Positions 8,638-17,671 of a stretch of 64,000 nucleotides of DNA are shown here, one piece after another. Source of the stretch: Sporosarcina ureae (GTDB taxonomy: Bacteria; Bacillota; Bacilli; Bacillales_A; Planococcaceae); assembly GCF_002082015.1 (NCBI RefSeq), contig NZ_CP015109.1:1901001-1965000 (forward strand), given 5' to 3'. Each line of letters begins with the position of its first letter. The first letter of the stretch is position 1. The position numbers and the translations under genes were made by a program. Below the pieces are notes generated by a model, which saw only the letters and a list, made by a program, of their open reading frames with translations, ran no database searches and had not been told where the DNA came from.

Positions 8638-9276
8638 TTAGTGTTCCCCCTGTTTTCTTCGGAATGTAGTTTTATACAATAAAAATGCAGAACCCGCCAA
8701 TACGAAGATTAATAGGTATGGCGTTGTATCACTAGTTTGTGGATTCTTCACTGGTACTTGACTAGTTGGTTTCTTTGTCACCGTACTGGTACTAGTGTTC
8801 GTATTAGTACTAGGTGGTGTAGTAGTCGCAGGTGGTTTTACTGCCGGTGGTGTCACGGCACTCTTGTCCTCAAAAACCAAATCCACTGTATACTCATGAT
8901 GGTAATTGATATGCTCTACGTCCACTTTCATTGGGATCTTCACTGGCTTTGAAATATCACTTACGCTAAATTCTACAACACGTGTATCGGCCTTCAGGTC
9001 TTCATTGACTACTTCTGCTCCGCCTGCTGGCTCGAACTTCGTAATCCACGAACTGTTCTTTAGCGTAAGCTGTACAACGGCAGAACCATTCGTTACTGTC
9101 ACGAGTGCCGGTTTTTGGAAATAATCATTCGCAATAGATGCGTTAGTGCTGTCCGGCTGATTAATTTGATAATTTAACTGCTGGGTACCGTCTGCTATTT
9201 TAGCGGATGCTTGTGGCAGACCTATTGTCAGCACGAAAAAACTTACAACTAAAAAGTATGAGAATGTTTTTTTCAC
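8638..9276 (-). CDS. isdC: Cell-wall NEAT heme-binding protein with sortase B signal (IsdC-like)
   Basis: First gene of the heme operon, 212 aa. It has a signal peptide (1-25), one NEAT domain (about 31-137), a T/P-rich wall-spanning linker (141-170), the sorting signal NPQTS (178-182), a membrane helix (187-203) and a basic tail RRKQGEH. The NEAT domain contains the canonical heme motif YHHEY (Tyr125, Tyr129) and the SSWITKF segment of the upper lip helix. This combination is diagnostic of IsdC-type proteins that take heme through the wall to IsdE. The GTG start follows GGGGG at 10 bases. Confidence 0.92.
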   Translation of the reverse strand: MKKTFSYFLVVSFFVLTIGLPQASAKIADGTQQLNYQINQPDSTNASIANDYFQKPALVTVTNGSAVVQLTLKNSSWITKFEPAGGAEVVNEDLKADTRVVEFSVSDISKPVKIPMKVDVEHINYHHEYTVDLVFEDKSAVTPPAVKPPATTTPPSTNTNTSTSTVTKKPTSQVPVKNPQTSDTTPYLLIFVLAGSAFLLYKTTFRRKQGEH

Positions 9277-9450
9277 TTGGACATAACCCCCTTCACTTGT
9301 TTAATTTCATGCTACATAAATCCACTGATTGGTTTCCAGCCATTGGATACATTTCCACTTCTAAATTATCTCATAAATTGCTCCATACATGAATCTTAGC
9401 AACTTACCATCTAGTAGATTATGACAAACGTGTGACGTTCATAACAAATA

Positions 9451-9469
9451 AATGAGAATTATTATCATT
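9451..9469. promoter_or_regulatory. Fur box controlling the heme operon
   Basis: AATGAGAATTATTATCATT is a near-perfect inverted repeat matching the 7-1-7 Fur core TGATAAT-N-ATTATCA (TGAGAAT-T-ATTATCA). It lies directly downstream of the -10 element of the minus-strand promoter at 9471-9499, where iron-loaded Fur would block transcription. A divergent gene starts at 9613 but its promoter is farther away. Confidence 0.88.
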
Positions 9470-9470
9470 T

Positions 9471-9499
9471 AATATATCCTGTTTCACTGGTAAAGTCAA
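9471..9499 (-). promoter_or_regulatory. SigA-type promoter of the heme operon
   Basis: On the minus strand, -35 TTGACT (9499-9494), a 17-base spacer and -10 TATATT (9476-9471). The predicted transcript has an untranslated leader of about 185 bases before the isdC GTG at 9276; no other structure was recognised in the leader. Confidence 0.85.
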
Positions 9500-9556
9500 T
9501 TGACTTTGGAAATTTATCTCAGTGTGACCTATAGATTTTTATCATTAGTCACTAAG

Positions 9557-9585
9557 TTGAAAGCCGGGCATAGTCTAGATAGATA
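9557..9585 (+). promoter_or_regulatory. Possible promoter for the gene at 9613
   Basis: TTGAAA, 17 bases, TAGATA on the plus strand, about 28 bases upstream of the chosen ATG. The -10 is weak, so this is tentative. Confidence 0.4.
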
Positions 9586-9612
9586 TGATTTATGGACGAA
9601 AGGGGTATTACG

Positions 9613-10101
9613 ATGAATCTTCAGTCTTTTAGTGGTGTCGTCATGGTAATAAATGATTTTTATACGGGGCAAAATAATGATGCGGGTTGCTACCTATTGA
9701 TGACAGTGGACAATGGCCAAGGTAATGTCGTCAACTTTGTAGTAGAGCCGACGACTTATTTCGTTCATCACGTAAAGGTTCGCGTAGGAGATCACGTTAC
9801 AGGATTTTATGATGCCGATGCTGCCACGCCTATGATTTATCCCCCTCAATTTAGAGCGGTAGTTATGTCCAAAGATTCTAGGCATGAAAATGTCAAAGTC
9901 GACTACTTCAACCGTCGCCTGCAGAGTAGTGATGGAACGCTCCAGCTTAATCTGTCTCCACAAACTGAAATACTTTTGACGAATGGCCAGTATTTCACAG
10001 GGAATATAGCTGAGCGGAATTTGATAGTTTTATATGGTGCAACTACAAAAAGCATCCCACCGCAAACTACACCGCATAAAATTATTGTCATTTGTTCATG
10101 A
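9613..10101 (+). CDS. Hypothetical protein, beta-rich
   Basis: I do not recognise this 162 aa protein. The ATG at 9613 (MNLQSFSGVVMVINDFY) follows AAAGGGG with 7 bases of spacing; an ATG seven codons upstream has no such site. It has no signal peptide or membrane segment. The pattern FSGVVMVIN...GCYLLMTVDNGQGNVVNFVV...KVRVGDHVTGFYDADAATPMIYPPQF looks like alternating beta strands with a GDxVTGFYD turn, which suggests a small barrel of the OB type; this is a guess. It is divergent from the heme operon and convergent with the TatD gene, with which it shares a bidirectional terminator. Confidence 0.75.
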   Translation: MNLQSFSGVVMVINDFYTGQNNDAGCYLLMTVDNGQGNVVNFVVEPTTYFVHHVKVRVGDHVTGFYDADAATPMIYPPQFRAVVMSKDSRHENVKVDYFNRRLQSSDGTLQLNLSPQTEILLTNGQYFTGNIAERNLIVLYGATTKSIPPQTTPHKIIVICS

Positions 10102-10109
10102 CTTTCGCA

Positions 10110-10157
10110 CTTATAAAACAGAGACACGCTACTTGAAGCGTGTCTCTGTTTTATAAG
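10110..10157. terminator. Bidirectional terminator between converging genes
   Basis: A perfect 21-base stem (10110-10130 with 10137-10157) around an ACTTGA loop, with A/T-rich flanks on both sides of the GC core. It overlaps the last codons of the TatD gene. Confidence 0.9.
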
Positions 10158-10927
10158 CAAAAGAACCGTTGTGACGTCTTGTAGATTTCTCTATACGCCT
10201 CATCAACAGTTACATCCTTAATTTTGGCTATACTGCGAACACTTTCATGCAACATGGCGGGATGTGTTAATTTTCCTTTAAAAGAATGTTCAAACGGCCA
10301 CGGTCCATCCGTCTCTACCATTAACTGAGTTAACGGAACTTGTTTAACTATGTGTTGAATCTTTTCTCGATACGTAACTTCCGGGGTCACAGAAATCATA
10401 TAACCGTTTGAAACAATTCGCCGCAAGATTTGATCGCTCCCTTTAAACCAGTGAAAGTGTGCTTTCGAGATGGAATACTGCTCCAACATATCACAGACTA
10501 TTTCCGCATCTTCATACACGGTATGTAATACAATTGGCAAGTTATATTTTTCCGCCTTCTGAACAAAGCGTTCTAACACGTCTTTATACAGCCCCACATC
10601 TAAGCCAGGTTGCTCTTGCCTCGAGTAATAGGGTAATCCTACTTCTCCAATTGCCGTGAGACCCTCTGCATGGTCATCGATCAATCGAAGAATAGCTGAA
10701 AGCTCACTTTCACTCGGTAGAGCTTGTTCGGGATGATAACCTATAGCAGGTTTGATTCGACTATCTGTTTTGGCAAATTCTATTTGCTTAACGGACGATG
10801 TATAATCATTTGATACCGCCACTATTGCAGTCACATCATTCTCTTCTAATTCGTTCAAAATTTGAATCTGATCTTCCTCTTTGTACATATCTAAGTGAAT
10901 ATGTGCATCTATTATCTGTCGGCTCAA
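10151..10927 (-). CDS. TatD family metal-dependent hydrolase
   Basis: A 258 aa protein of the TatD DNase family, TIM-barrel phosphodiesterases with two metal ions. Ligands visible in order: HxH in DAHIHLD (His9, His11), Glu in AIGEVGLPYY, His in IVLHTVYED, His in AHFHWFKGS and Asp in VETDGPWPF. The start is a TTG at 10927: an in-frame stop lies directly upstream and the HxH motif must be included. A weak GAGTGAT site precedes it. The substrate may be DNA ends or another phosphodiester. It is monocistronic, with a parS-like site just upstream (10958-10973). Confidence 0.88.
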   Translation of the reverse strand: MSRQIIDAHIHLDMYKEEDQIQILNELEENDVTAIVAVSNDYTSSVKQIEFAKTDSRIKPAIGYHPEQALPSESELSAILRLIDDHAEGLTAIGEVGLPYYSRQEQPGLDVGLYKDVLERFVQKAEKYNLPIVLHTVYEDAEIVCDMLEQYSISKAHFHWFKGSDQILRRIVSNGYMISVTPEVTYREKIQHIVKQVPLTQLMVETDGPWPFEHSFKGKLTHPAMLHESVRSIAKIKDVTVDEAYREIYKTSQRFFCL

Positions 10928-10957
10928 AAGTGATCACTCGCTTCTCCTAATCTGCTA

Positions 10958-10973
10958 TGTTTCACGTGAAACG
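10958..10973. other. parS-like chromosome partition site
   Basis: TGTTTCACGTGAAACG, one base from the palindrome TGTTTCACGTGAAACA that occurs at 46564. ParB (Spo0J) binds such sites near the origin. It lies in the intergenic region upstream of the TatD gene. Confidence 0.8.
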
Positions 10974-11147
10974 TCTATCCGTAAATGAACTTATACTATA
11001 ATCTAAGCATCATACTACTCTCTCTTACAAAAAAGTGAAACAACATGACGGCCCTTATTTTCATTTGGTGATACGTAGTATTTTGTATTTTCCCTGTAGC
11101 TATGTTGGATTATGTATTGCATGGGAAATAAACGAACTTTTTATATC

Positions 11148-11181
11148 AAAACGCAGCAAGCTCTATAGCCTACTGCGTTTT
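11148..11181 (-). terminator. Terminator of the cyclophilin gene
   Basis: AAAACGCAG (11148-11156) pairs with CTGCGTTTT (11173-11181), just past the stop codon of the minus-strand gene. Confidence 0.7.
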
Positions 11182-11188
11182 GCGATAA

Positions 11189-11872
11189 TTAATGTGTAGT
11201 TGGTTCAGGGTAGTCGAAGCCTTTTGTATCTACTTCAACTGTCTTCATTTTCTGCTCTTCAAGAGGCTTGTCCATAGCGTCTGTTTCAGTAGCTACGATC
11301 GCATCCACTGTCTCCATGCCTTCCGTTACCTTACCGAAAGCCGCATACTCACCGTCAAGCGAAGTGTTATCGTCTGTCATGATAAAGAATTGAGACCCTG
11401 CGGAGTTCGGGTCTTGCGTCCGTGCAGTCGAAATGACACCGCGCTCATGTTTCATATTATTTTCAAATCCGTTTGAAGTGAACTCTCCATCAATTGCGTA
11501 TCCCGGTCCACCTGAGCCGTCACCGGATGGGTCCCCGCCTTGAATCATAAAGCCTGGAATCACGCGATGGAAAACCAGGCCATCGTAATAGCCGTCTTCA
11601 ATTAAAGAAATGAAGTTCGCTACTGTATTCGGTGCAACAGTCGGTTCTAATTCTAAGACAATCTGTTCATCGTTTTCCATCGTGATCGTCACGATAGGGT
11701 TCTCTTTCACGTCTGCCGAGTAATCCACCGCTGCTTCTTTAGGTTGTTCTGCAGACTCTTCTTTCGGTGTTTCCATTGATTTTTCTTCAGTCTCTTTTCC
11801 ACACCCCACTAAAAGAATAGCCAACGCCATTACACTTAGTAGGAAATACCATGCTTTATTACGTTTGAACAT
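11189..11872 (-). CDS. Cyclophilin-type peptidyl-prolyl isomerase lipoprotein
   Basis: A 227 aa exported lipoprotein that should assist folding of secreted proteins outside the membrane. Signal peptide with lipobox ILLVGC (Cys24), an acidic linker rich in E, K and P (26-50), then a cyclophilin domain (about 58-215). The cyclophilin core is intact: FHRVIPGFMIQGGDPSGDGSG, SAGSQFFIMTDD and GEYAAFGKVTEGMETVD. Bacillota usually carry a cytoplasmic PpiB; the lipobox marks this as a surface version. It is preceded by its own upstream region and ended by a hairpin at 11148-11181. Confidence 0.93.
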   Translation of the reverse strand: MFKRNKAWYFLLSVMALAILLVGCGKETEEKSMETPKEESAEQPKEAAVDYSADVKENPIVTITMENDEQIVLELEPTVAPNTVANFISLIEDGYYDGLVFHRVIPGFMIQGGDPSGDGSGGPGYAIDGEFTSNGFENNMKHERGVISTARTQDPNSAGSQFFIMTDDNTSLDGEYAAFGKVTEGMETVDAIVATETDAMDKPLEEQKMKTVEVDTKGFDYPEPTTH

Positions 11873-11916
11873 ATATTTCCAACACTCCTTACCTTTTTAT
11901 CCATCATTATATACGA

Positions 11917-12441
11917 TTACTCTCCGGTCTCCTGGCCGCGATAACGAAGAGCCAATCCTTTTAAGAAGTTACGTGCATATCGATCGCCACACGGTTTATA
12001 ATTTCGATGGCCTTCTTTACGAAGAACAGCACTCAATTCGCTTTTAGAAATGGTTACTCCCGCACTTTCCAAAATATCGAGCATATCTTCACTTGTAAGA
12101 GATAATGCAATTTTAACTTTCTTCAGCAAAATATTATTGACATTTCGATGACCTTCCTCTGACATAAGGAATGGTTGCGGAGCGTTACTGGCATTCTCCG
12201 GCACCCCTCTTTTGGAGCTAATCAAGCCATTTAAGAATGACTCCAGCGTCATATTGTCAATTTCTTTTGCATATTCATTCATCTGCATTTCATCCGTGCT
12301 ATCCTCATTCATTTTCGTCAGCATTTCTTTAACTTCTGCTCTGTTTGTCTTCAGTCCGCCTAACGCAAACATTTCTACAACTGCCGAATCTTTTAGATCC
12401 AGTGCATAGCGTAATCTGCTTAAAATATCATTGTTATTCAT
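11917..12441 (-). CDS. DUF1456 family protein (YehS-like)
   Basis: A 174 aa cytoplasmic protein with two related halves: MNNNDILSRLRYALDLKD...VVEMFALGG in the first and NNILLKKVKIALSLTSEDMLDILESAGV in the second. This internal duplication is what I know from the DUF1456/YehS family, for which no function is established. The C-terminus has the family's basic HRNYKPCGDRYARNFLKGLALR block. The ATG follows AGGTGAT. It lies between the cyclophilin and HxlR genes, same strand, with about 75 bases to the latter. Confidence 0.88.
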   Translation of the reverse strand: MNNNDILSRLRYALDLKDSAVVEMFALGGLKTNRAEVKEMLTKMNEDSTDEMQMNEYAKEIDNMTLESFLNGLISSKRGVPENASNAPQPFLMSEEGHRNVNNILLKKVKIALSLTSEDMLDILESAGVTISKSELSAVLRKEGHRNYKPCGDRYARNFLKGLALRYRGQETGE

Positions 12442-12515
12442 ATCATCACCTGTACCCTCTCTAGCCTAAAGCTGTGCCTCTTAGTATAGCCTGATTCGTC
12501 ATAATTTGTCTTCAT

Positions 12516-12878
12516 TTAATCGATTGAAGTTGAATCTACCTCATTTTCAATCGTTTGCATAAACTGATCACCAAAATCACATATTGACGTAACGACTGGT
12601 TCTAATAATAAACCAACTTCACTTAATTGATACTCTACTTTTGGCGGCACAACGGGATAGACGTAGCGCGTAATGATTTTATCTTCTTCCAATTCACGTA
12701 ATTGTCTAATCAACATACGTTGATTGGCATCAGGAAGTTTTTTCTGCATCTCACTTAATCTTAATGGTGACTCGTGTAGTAAGCACCAGATAATTGCGAT
12801 TTTCCAACGTCCTCCTATGACAGACAAAGCTAAATCCTTGCTTGTGAAGTACTGTTTATCTTTATACTGAATAATCAT
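12516..12878 (-). CDS. HxlR family transcriptional regulator
   Basis: A 120 aa winged-helix regulator. The family core is clear: ALSVIGGRWKIAIIWCLLHESPLRLSEM and the recognition region MLIRQLRELEEDKIITRYVYP, then VEYQLSEVGLLLEPVV. In Bacillus subtilis the founding member HxlR activates a formaldehyde-fixing operon in response to formaldehyde. Here the gene is divergent from a class III alcohol dehydrogenase and S-formylglutathione hydrolase, so control of formaldehyde detoxification is a strong inference. There is no N-terminal cysteine of the YodB type; cysteines occur at about 39 and 102. Confidence 0.9.
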   Translation of the reverse strand: MIIQYKDKQYFTSKDLALSVIGGRWKIAIIWCLLHESPLRLSEMQKKLPDANQRMLIRQLRELEEDKIITRYVYPVVPPKVEYQLSEVGLLLEPVVTSICDFGDQFMQTIENEVDSTSID

Positions 12879-12943
12879 ATTTCCTCACTTCTTTCCATAT
12901 TATTCATGGCCATAGTGACAAAAGAGTCAGTATTGCATGGTGA

Positions 12944-14122
<1,179 letters not shown>

Positions 14123-14126
14123 GATC

Positions 14127-14969
14127 ATGAATGTAGAACGCATTGAGCAAAGACGATCTTTTGGTGGGGAACAAAACAAGTATAACCATTATTCAGAAGT
14201 CCTCAAATGTGATATGACATTTAGTATCTTCTTACCGTCAAATAAAGAACAAAAAGAAATACCGCTTATTTGGTTTTTATCGGGATTAACCTGTACGGAT
14301 GATAACTTCAGTCAAAAGAGCGGCTTTCAAAGAGTAGCTGAAAAACATCAAGCGGCAGTGATTATTCCCGATACATCACCACGCGGAGAAGATGTAGCGA
14401 ACGATGAGGCATTTGATCTTGGACAAGGTGCGAGCTTTTATCTAAACGCAACCGAAGAACCATGGGCAACGCATTATCAAATGTATTCGTATATTACGCA
14501 GGAGCTTAGTGAAATTGCGGCTTCTCTAGTACCTAATTTCTCAGGTAACGAAAGTATCATGGGGCACTCTATGGGTGGTTATGGTGCATTGATGATCGGA
14601 ATGAAGAATGCAAATCGTTTCAAAGCGATTTCCGCGTTCTCACCGATTTCAAGTCCGAGTGATGTTCCTTGGGGAATCAAAGCATTTACGACGTACTTAG
14701 GTGAAGACAAAGCAGCATGGAAAGAGTGGGATACTGCTGAGCTAGTGAAGAAAGCAGGTATTCCACCCATCCTCATTACGCAAGGCACTGCAGATGGCTT
14801 TTATCCCGAGCAGTTGAATGAGAAGCCATTCCTTGAGAATGCAAAGCAGCATAATCAAGCAGTGGAATATAACAAAGTAGACGGCTATGACCATAGCTAT
14901 TTCTTCATCTCTTCTTTCTTAGAGGAACACTTTGATTTTCACGTGCAGAACTTAGAGTCACTTAAGTAA
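14127..14969 (+). CDS. frmB: S-formylglutathione hydrolase
   Basis: This esterase hydrolyses S-formylglutathione to formate and glutathione, the second step of formaldehyde detoxification. An esterase-D-type alpha/beta hydrolase with the nucleophile motif GHSMGGYGA (Ser148), Asp223 in GTADGFYPEQ and His256 in GYDHSYFFI. Family blocks WFLSGLTCTDDNF and PDTSPRG are intact. I start it at the ATG at 14127, where GGAG lies 9 bases upstream inside the end of frmA, giving 280 aa. Translational coupling with frmA is likely. A terminator follows at 15111-15145. Confidence 0.94.
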   Translation: MNVERIEQRRSFGGEQNKYNHYSEVLKCDMTFSIFLPSNKEQKEIPLIWFLSGLTCTDDNFSQKSGFQRVAEKHQAAVIIPDTSPRGEDVANDEAFDLGQGASFYLNATEEPWATHYQMYSYITQELSEIAASLVPNFSGNESIMGHSMGGYGALMIGMKNANRFKAISAFSPISSPSDVPWGIKAFTTYLGEDKAAWKEWDTAELVKKAGIPPILITQGTADGFYPEQLNEKPFLENAKQHNQAVEYNKVDGYDHSYFFISSFLEEHFDFHVQNLESLK

Positions 14970-15110
14970 ATATTAGATAGTTGAAGTAGGATACTGCATG
15001 GGATTTCCGTTCCTATAGACATGGTTTGGGCCATACCCATAGGAATGCGTCTCCCTGTAGCACCTTTCAACAGTGCATATCTCTACTTTATTTACCTACA
15101 TTCCAAATGT

Positions 15111-15145
15111 CCACATTGCTTATAATGTGGATGTTTTTGTTTTTT
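15111..15145 (+). terminator. Terminator after frmB
   Basis: CCACATT pairs with AATGTGG around a GCTTAT loop and is followed by GTTTTTGTTTTTT. It separates the formaldehyde operon from gshF. Confidence 0.8.
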
Positions 15146-15164
15146 AGAGTATATGAACTAAAAT
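15137..15164 (+). promoter_or_regulatory. Possible gshF promoter
   Basis: TTGTTT, 16 bases, TAAAAT on the plus strand, just behind the frmB terminator and about 40 bases before the gshF start. Tentative. Confidence 0.4.
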
Positions 15165-15206
15165 AGAAGGAACGAATTGATTTTTTACATAGGAGGGACA
15201 GTTACG

Positions 15207-17468
15207 ATGGATCTAAAGAAAATGTTAGCCGATGAACGTGTAAAGCCATATGTTCTGAAAGCTCGGTATGGTATTGAAAAAGAAGGCCAACGCGTGGATC
15301 TTGTGGGAAATTTAGCGACGACAGATCATCCTGCAAGCATTGGAATGGCAGATGAACACCCGTATATTCAGCGCGACTTCTCGGAAACACAAATGGAATT
15401 GATCACACCTGTCCTGAACACACGGGACGAATTATTTGATTATCTGTCGGCTATCCATGATGTGGCATACCGCTCCATGGGCAAAGGGGAAATGTTATGG
15501 CCGTTAAGTATGCCGCCTGCACTTCCAGAAAAAGAGGAAGATATCGTAATTGCAAAATTGGAGAACTTTGAGAACGTTCTCTATCGACGCTCTTTATCTA
15601 CTTCATACGGTCGTCGGAAACAAATGATATGCGGGATCCATTTTAACTTTGAATTTGGTGATGAATTGCTCAAAAAACTGTTTGATTTACAGTCGGAGAT
15701 CGATAACTATAAGCATTTCAAAACCAATATATACTTAAAGCTCACAAGGAATTACTTATACTATCGCTGGCTTGTGACGTACTTTTATGGTGCCTCCCCT
15801 ACTAGTGACGAGAACTTCTACGGCTGTGATGATCAGCCTAATGAACCGGTTAGAAGTATACGGAGTAGCAGATTTGGCTATGTAAATCACGATGAGGTAA
15901 AAGTTTCATTCAGCTCAATAGAGAAATATATTGAAGATCTATCCTGTGTCGTAAATAAAGGATTGCTTGTGGAAGAAAAGGAATTCTATACCGCGATGCG
16001 CTTACGCGGAAGCGAACGTGTAGAAGAATTTTTGACCGAGGGCGTTCGTTATGTAGAATTACGAAATATTGATTTGAATCCTTTTGAAACGAATGGAATC
16101 AGCTATGAACAAGCGGAATTCTTGCATATTTTCTCTCTGTATCTTCTGCAAAAAGATGAACATCCAGAGAGTGATGAGTATGGAAAAGTCGGCGATGCGC
16201 GGAATGATGTAGTTGCGCTTGAGCATCCATTGTCACGCACAGCGTTTGAAGCAGAAGCTTACGAGCTAGTTGACGGTATGGAAAAGTTGTCTAAGGATTT
16301 AGGCTTCCCTGTTTCTGACACGTTATTTAGCAATTTGAGAGCTATGCTAGAAGATCCTTCGAAGACTCTAGCTGGTAGGCTATATACGGAAAGTCAAAAG
16401 AGTAGTCAACGTCAGGTAGCTATAGAAATTGCAAAAGAAACCTACGCTAATCTTTGGGAAAAACCGTATGAGTTAACAGGCTTTACGGATATGGAGTTAT
16501 CTACGCAGATTCTCATGTTTGATGCATTTCAACAAGGCATCGAAGTAGAGATTTTAGATCGACAAGATCAGTTCTTGAAGCTAAAACTACGTGACCATGT
16601 AGAGTTTGTCAAGAATGGTAACATGACGAGTAAAGATACGTATGTCTCTACTTTGATTATGGAAAATAAAACGGTAACGAAGAAAATTCTTCACCAAGAA
16701 GGCTATCGTGTGCCAGGCGGTGACGAGTTTAATACTATTGAAGATGCATTGCGTGCCTATGATATGTTTGCCAAGACACCTTTCGTCGTGAAGCCTAAAA
16801 CAACGAACTACGGAATCGGTATTTCTATCTTTAAAGATGGGGCCAGTTATGAGGACTACGAGAAAGCAATCACACTCGCATTCGACGAAGACTCGTCTGT
16901 ATTAGTAGAAGAGTTCCTCGATGGCACAGAGTACCGTTTCTTCGTATTACACGATAAAGTACTTGCCATCATGCTACGCGTGCCTGCAAACGTCATGGGA
17001 GATGGCATACACACAATTAAGGAACTCGTTGAAGAAAAGAATCGGGATCCACTTAGAGGTACAGACCACCGCACGCCATTAGAACTTATTCAACTGGGCG
17101 AGCTAGAGGTTCTTATGCTGAAAGGTCAAGGTTATCAACTGGATTCGATTCCTAAAGATGGGGAGATCGTCTACTTGCGGGAGAATTCCAATGTCAGTAC
17201 TGGCGGAGATTCGATTGATGTAACCGATCAGATTTCCGATGATTATAAGAAGATTGCAGTAGATGCAGTAGCGGCTCTTGGAGCAAAAATTAGCGGGATC
17301 GATTTGATTATTGAAGACCTCGATGTCCCAGCAGCAAATCCAGGCGCTTATGGCATCATTGAGGCAAACTTTAACCCATCGATGTATATGCATATTTACC
17401 CTTATAAAGGCGAAACACGTCGATTGACGACAGATATACTACATTATTTGTTCCCTGAGTTATCATAA
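15207..17468 (+). CDS. gshF: Bifunctional glutamate-cysteine ligase / glutathione synthetase
   Basis: GshF makes glutathione from Glu, Cys and Gly in one 753 aa polypeptide. The N-terminal half is a glutamate-cysteine ligase of the GshA type (ARYGIEKEGQRV, LSTSYGRRKQMICGIHFNF, RYVELRNIDLNPF). The C-terminal third is an ATP-grasp domain (VVKPKTTNYGIGISIF, EEFLDGTEYRFFVL, IEANFNPSMYMHIYPY) performing the second ligation. The ATG at 15207 has GGAGGG 9 bases upstream; a frame opening 10 codons earlier has none. Most Bacillales use bacillithiol instead, so a dedicated gshF beside formaldehyde genes is meaningful. A perfect hairpin terminator follows. Confidence 0.95.
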   Translation: MDLKKMLADERVKPYVLKARYGIEKEGQRVDLVGNLATTDHPASIGMADEHPYIQRDFSETQMELITPVLNTRDELFDYLSAIHDVAYRSMGKGEMLWPLSMPPALPEKEEDIVIAKLENFENVLYRRSLSTSYGRRKQMICGIHFNFEFGDELLKKLFDLQSEIDNYKHFKTNIYLKLTRNYLYYRWLVTYFYGASPTSDENFYGCDDQPNEPVRSIRSSRFGYVNHDEVKVSFSSIEKYIEDLSCVVNKGLLVEEKEFYTAMRLRGSERVEEFLTEGVRYVELRNIDLNPFETNGISYEQAEFLHIFSLYLLQKDEHPESDEYGKVGDARNDVVALEHPLSRTAFEAEAYELVDGMEKLSKDLGFPVSDTLFSNLRAMLEDPSKTLAGRLYTESQKSSQRQVAIEIAKETYANLWEKPYELTGFTDMELSTQILMFDAFQQGIEVEILDRQDQFLKLKLRDHVEFVKNGNMTSKDTYVSTLIMENKTVTKKILHQEGYRVPGGDEFNTIEDALRAYDMFAKTPFVVKPKTTNYGIGISIFKDGASYEDYEKAITLAFDEDSSVLVEEFLDGTEYRFFVLHDKVLAIMLRVPANVMGDGIHTIKELVEEKNRDPLRGTDHRTPLELIQLGELEVLMLKGQGYQLDSIPKDGEIVYLRENSNVSTGGDSIDVTDQISDDYKKIAVDAVAALGAKISGIDLIIEDLDVPAANPGAYGIIEANFNPSMYMHIYPYKGETRRLTTDILHYLFPELS

Positions 17469-17494
17469 GACCATATGTGTGTATAAAATCCATA

Positions 17495-17540
17495 AAGAAC
17501 AGGCCTATTCAGATAAACTGAATAGGCCTGTTCTTATTTT
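17495..17540. terminator. Terminator after gshF
   Basis: A perfect 18-base stem (17495-17512 with 17518-17535) with ATAAA loop, followed by ATTTT. Its core CAGGCCTATTCAG recurs, with a compensated base change, at 19420-19454. Confidence 0.9.
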
Positions 17541-17671
17541 CGATTTATGATTTATCAATTTTTCATAGAATTCAATTCATTTAGCACTAGTTACTAGGAT
17601 TTCTACCTATTCTCTTTATATTCAGTGTATGATTAATACTATGAGACTACCACTTATAAGGAGAGAGGAAA

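Noticed and set aside
15000..15055. Weak inverted repeat TTCCTAT...ATAGGAA after frmB as a riboswitch
   Set aside because: The stem is short, the loop unstructured and it lies before, not after, the gshF promoter.
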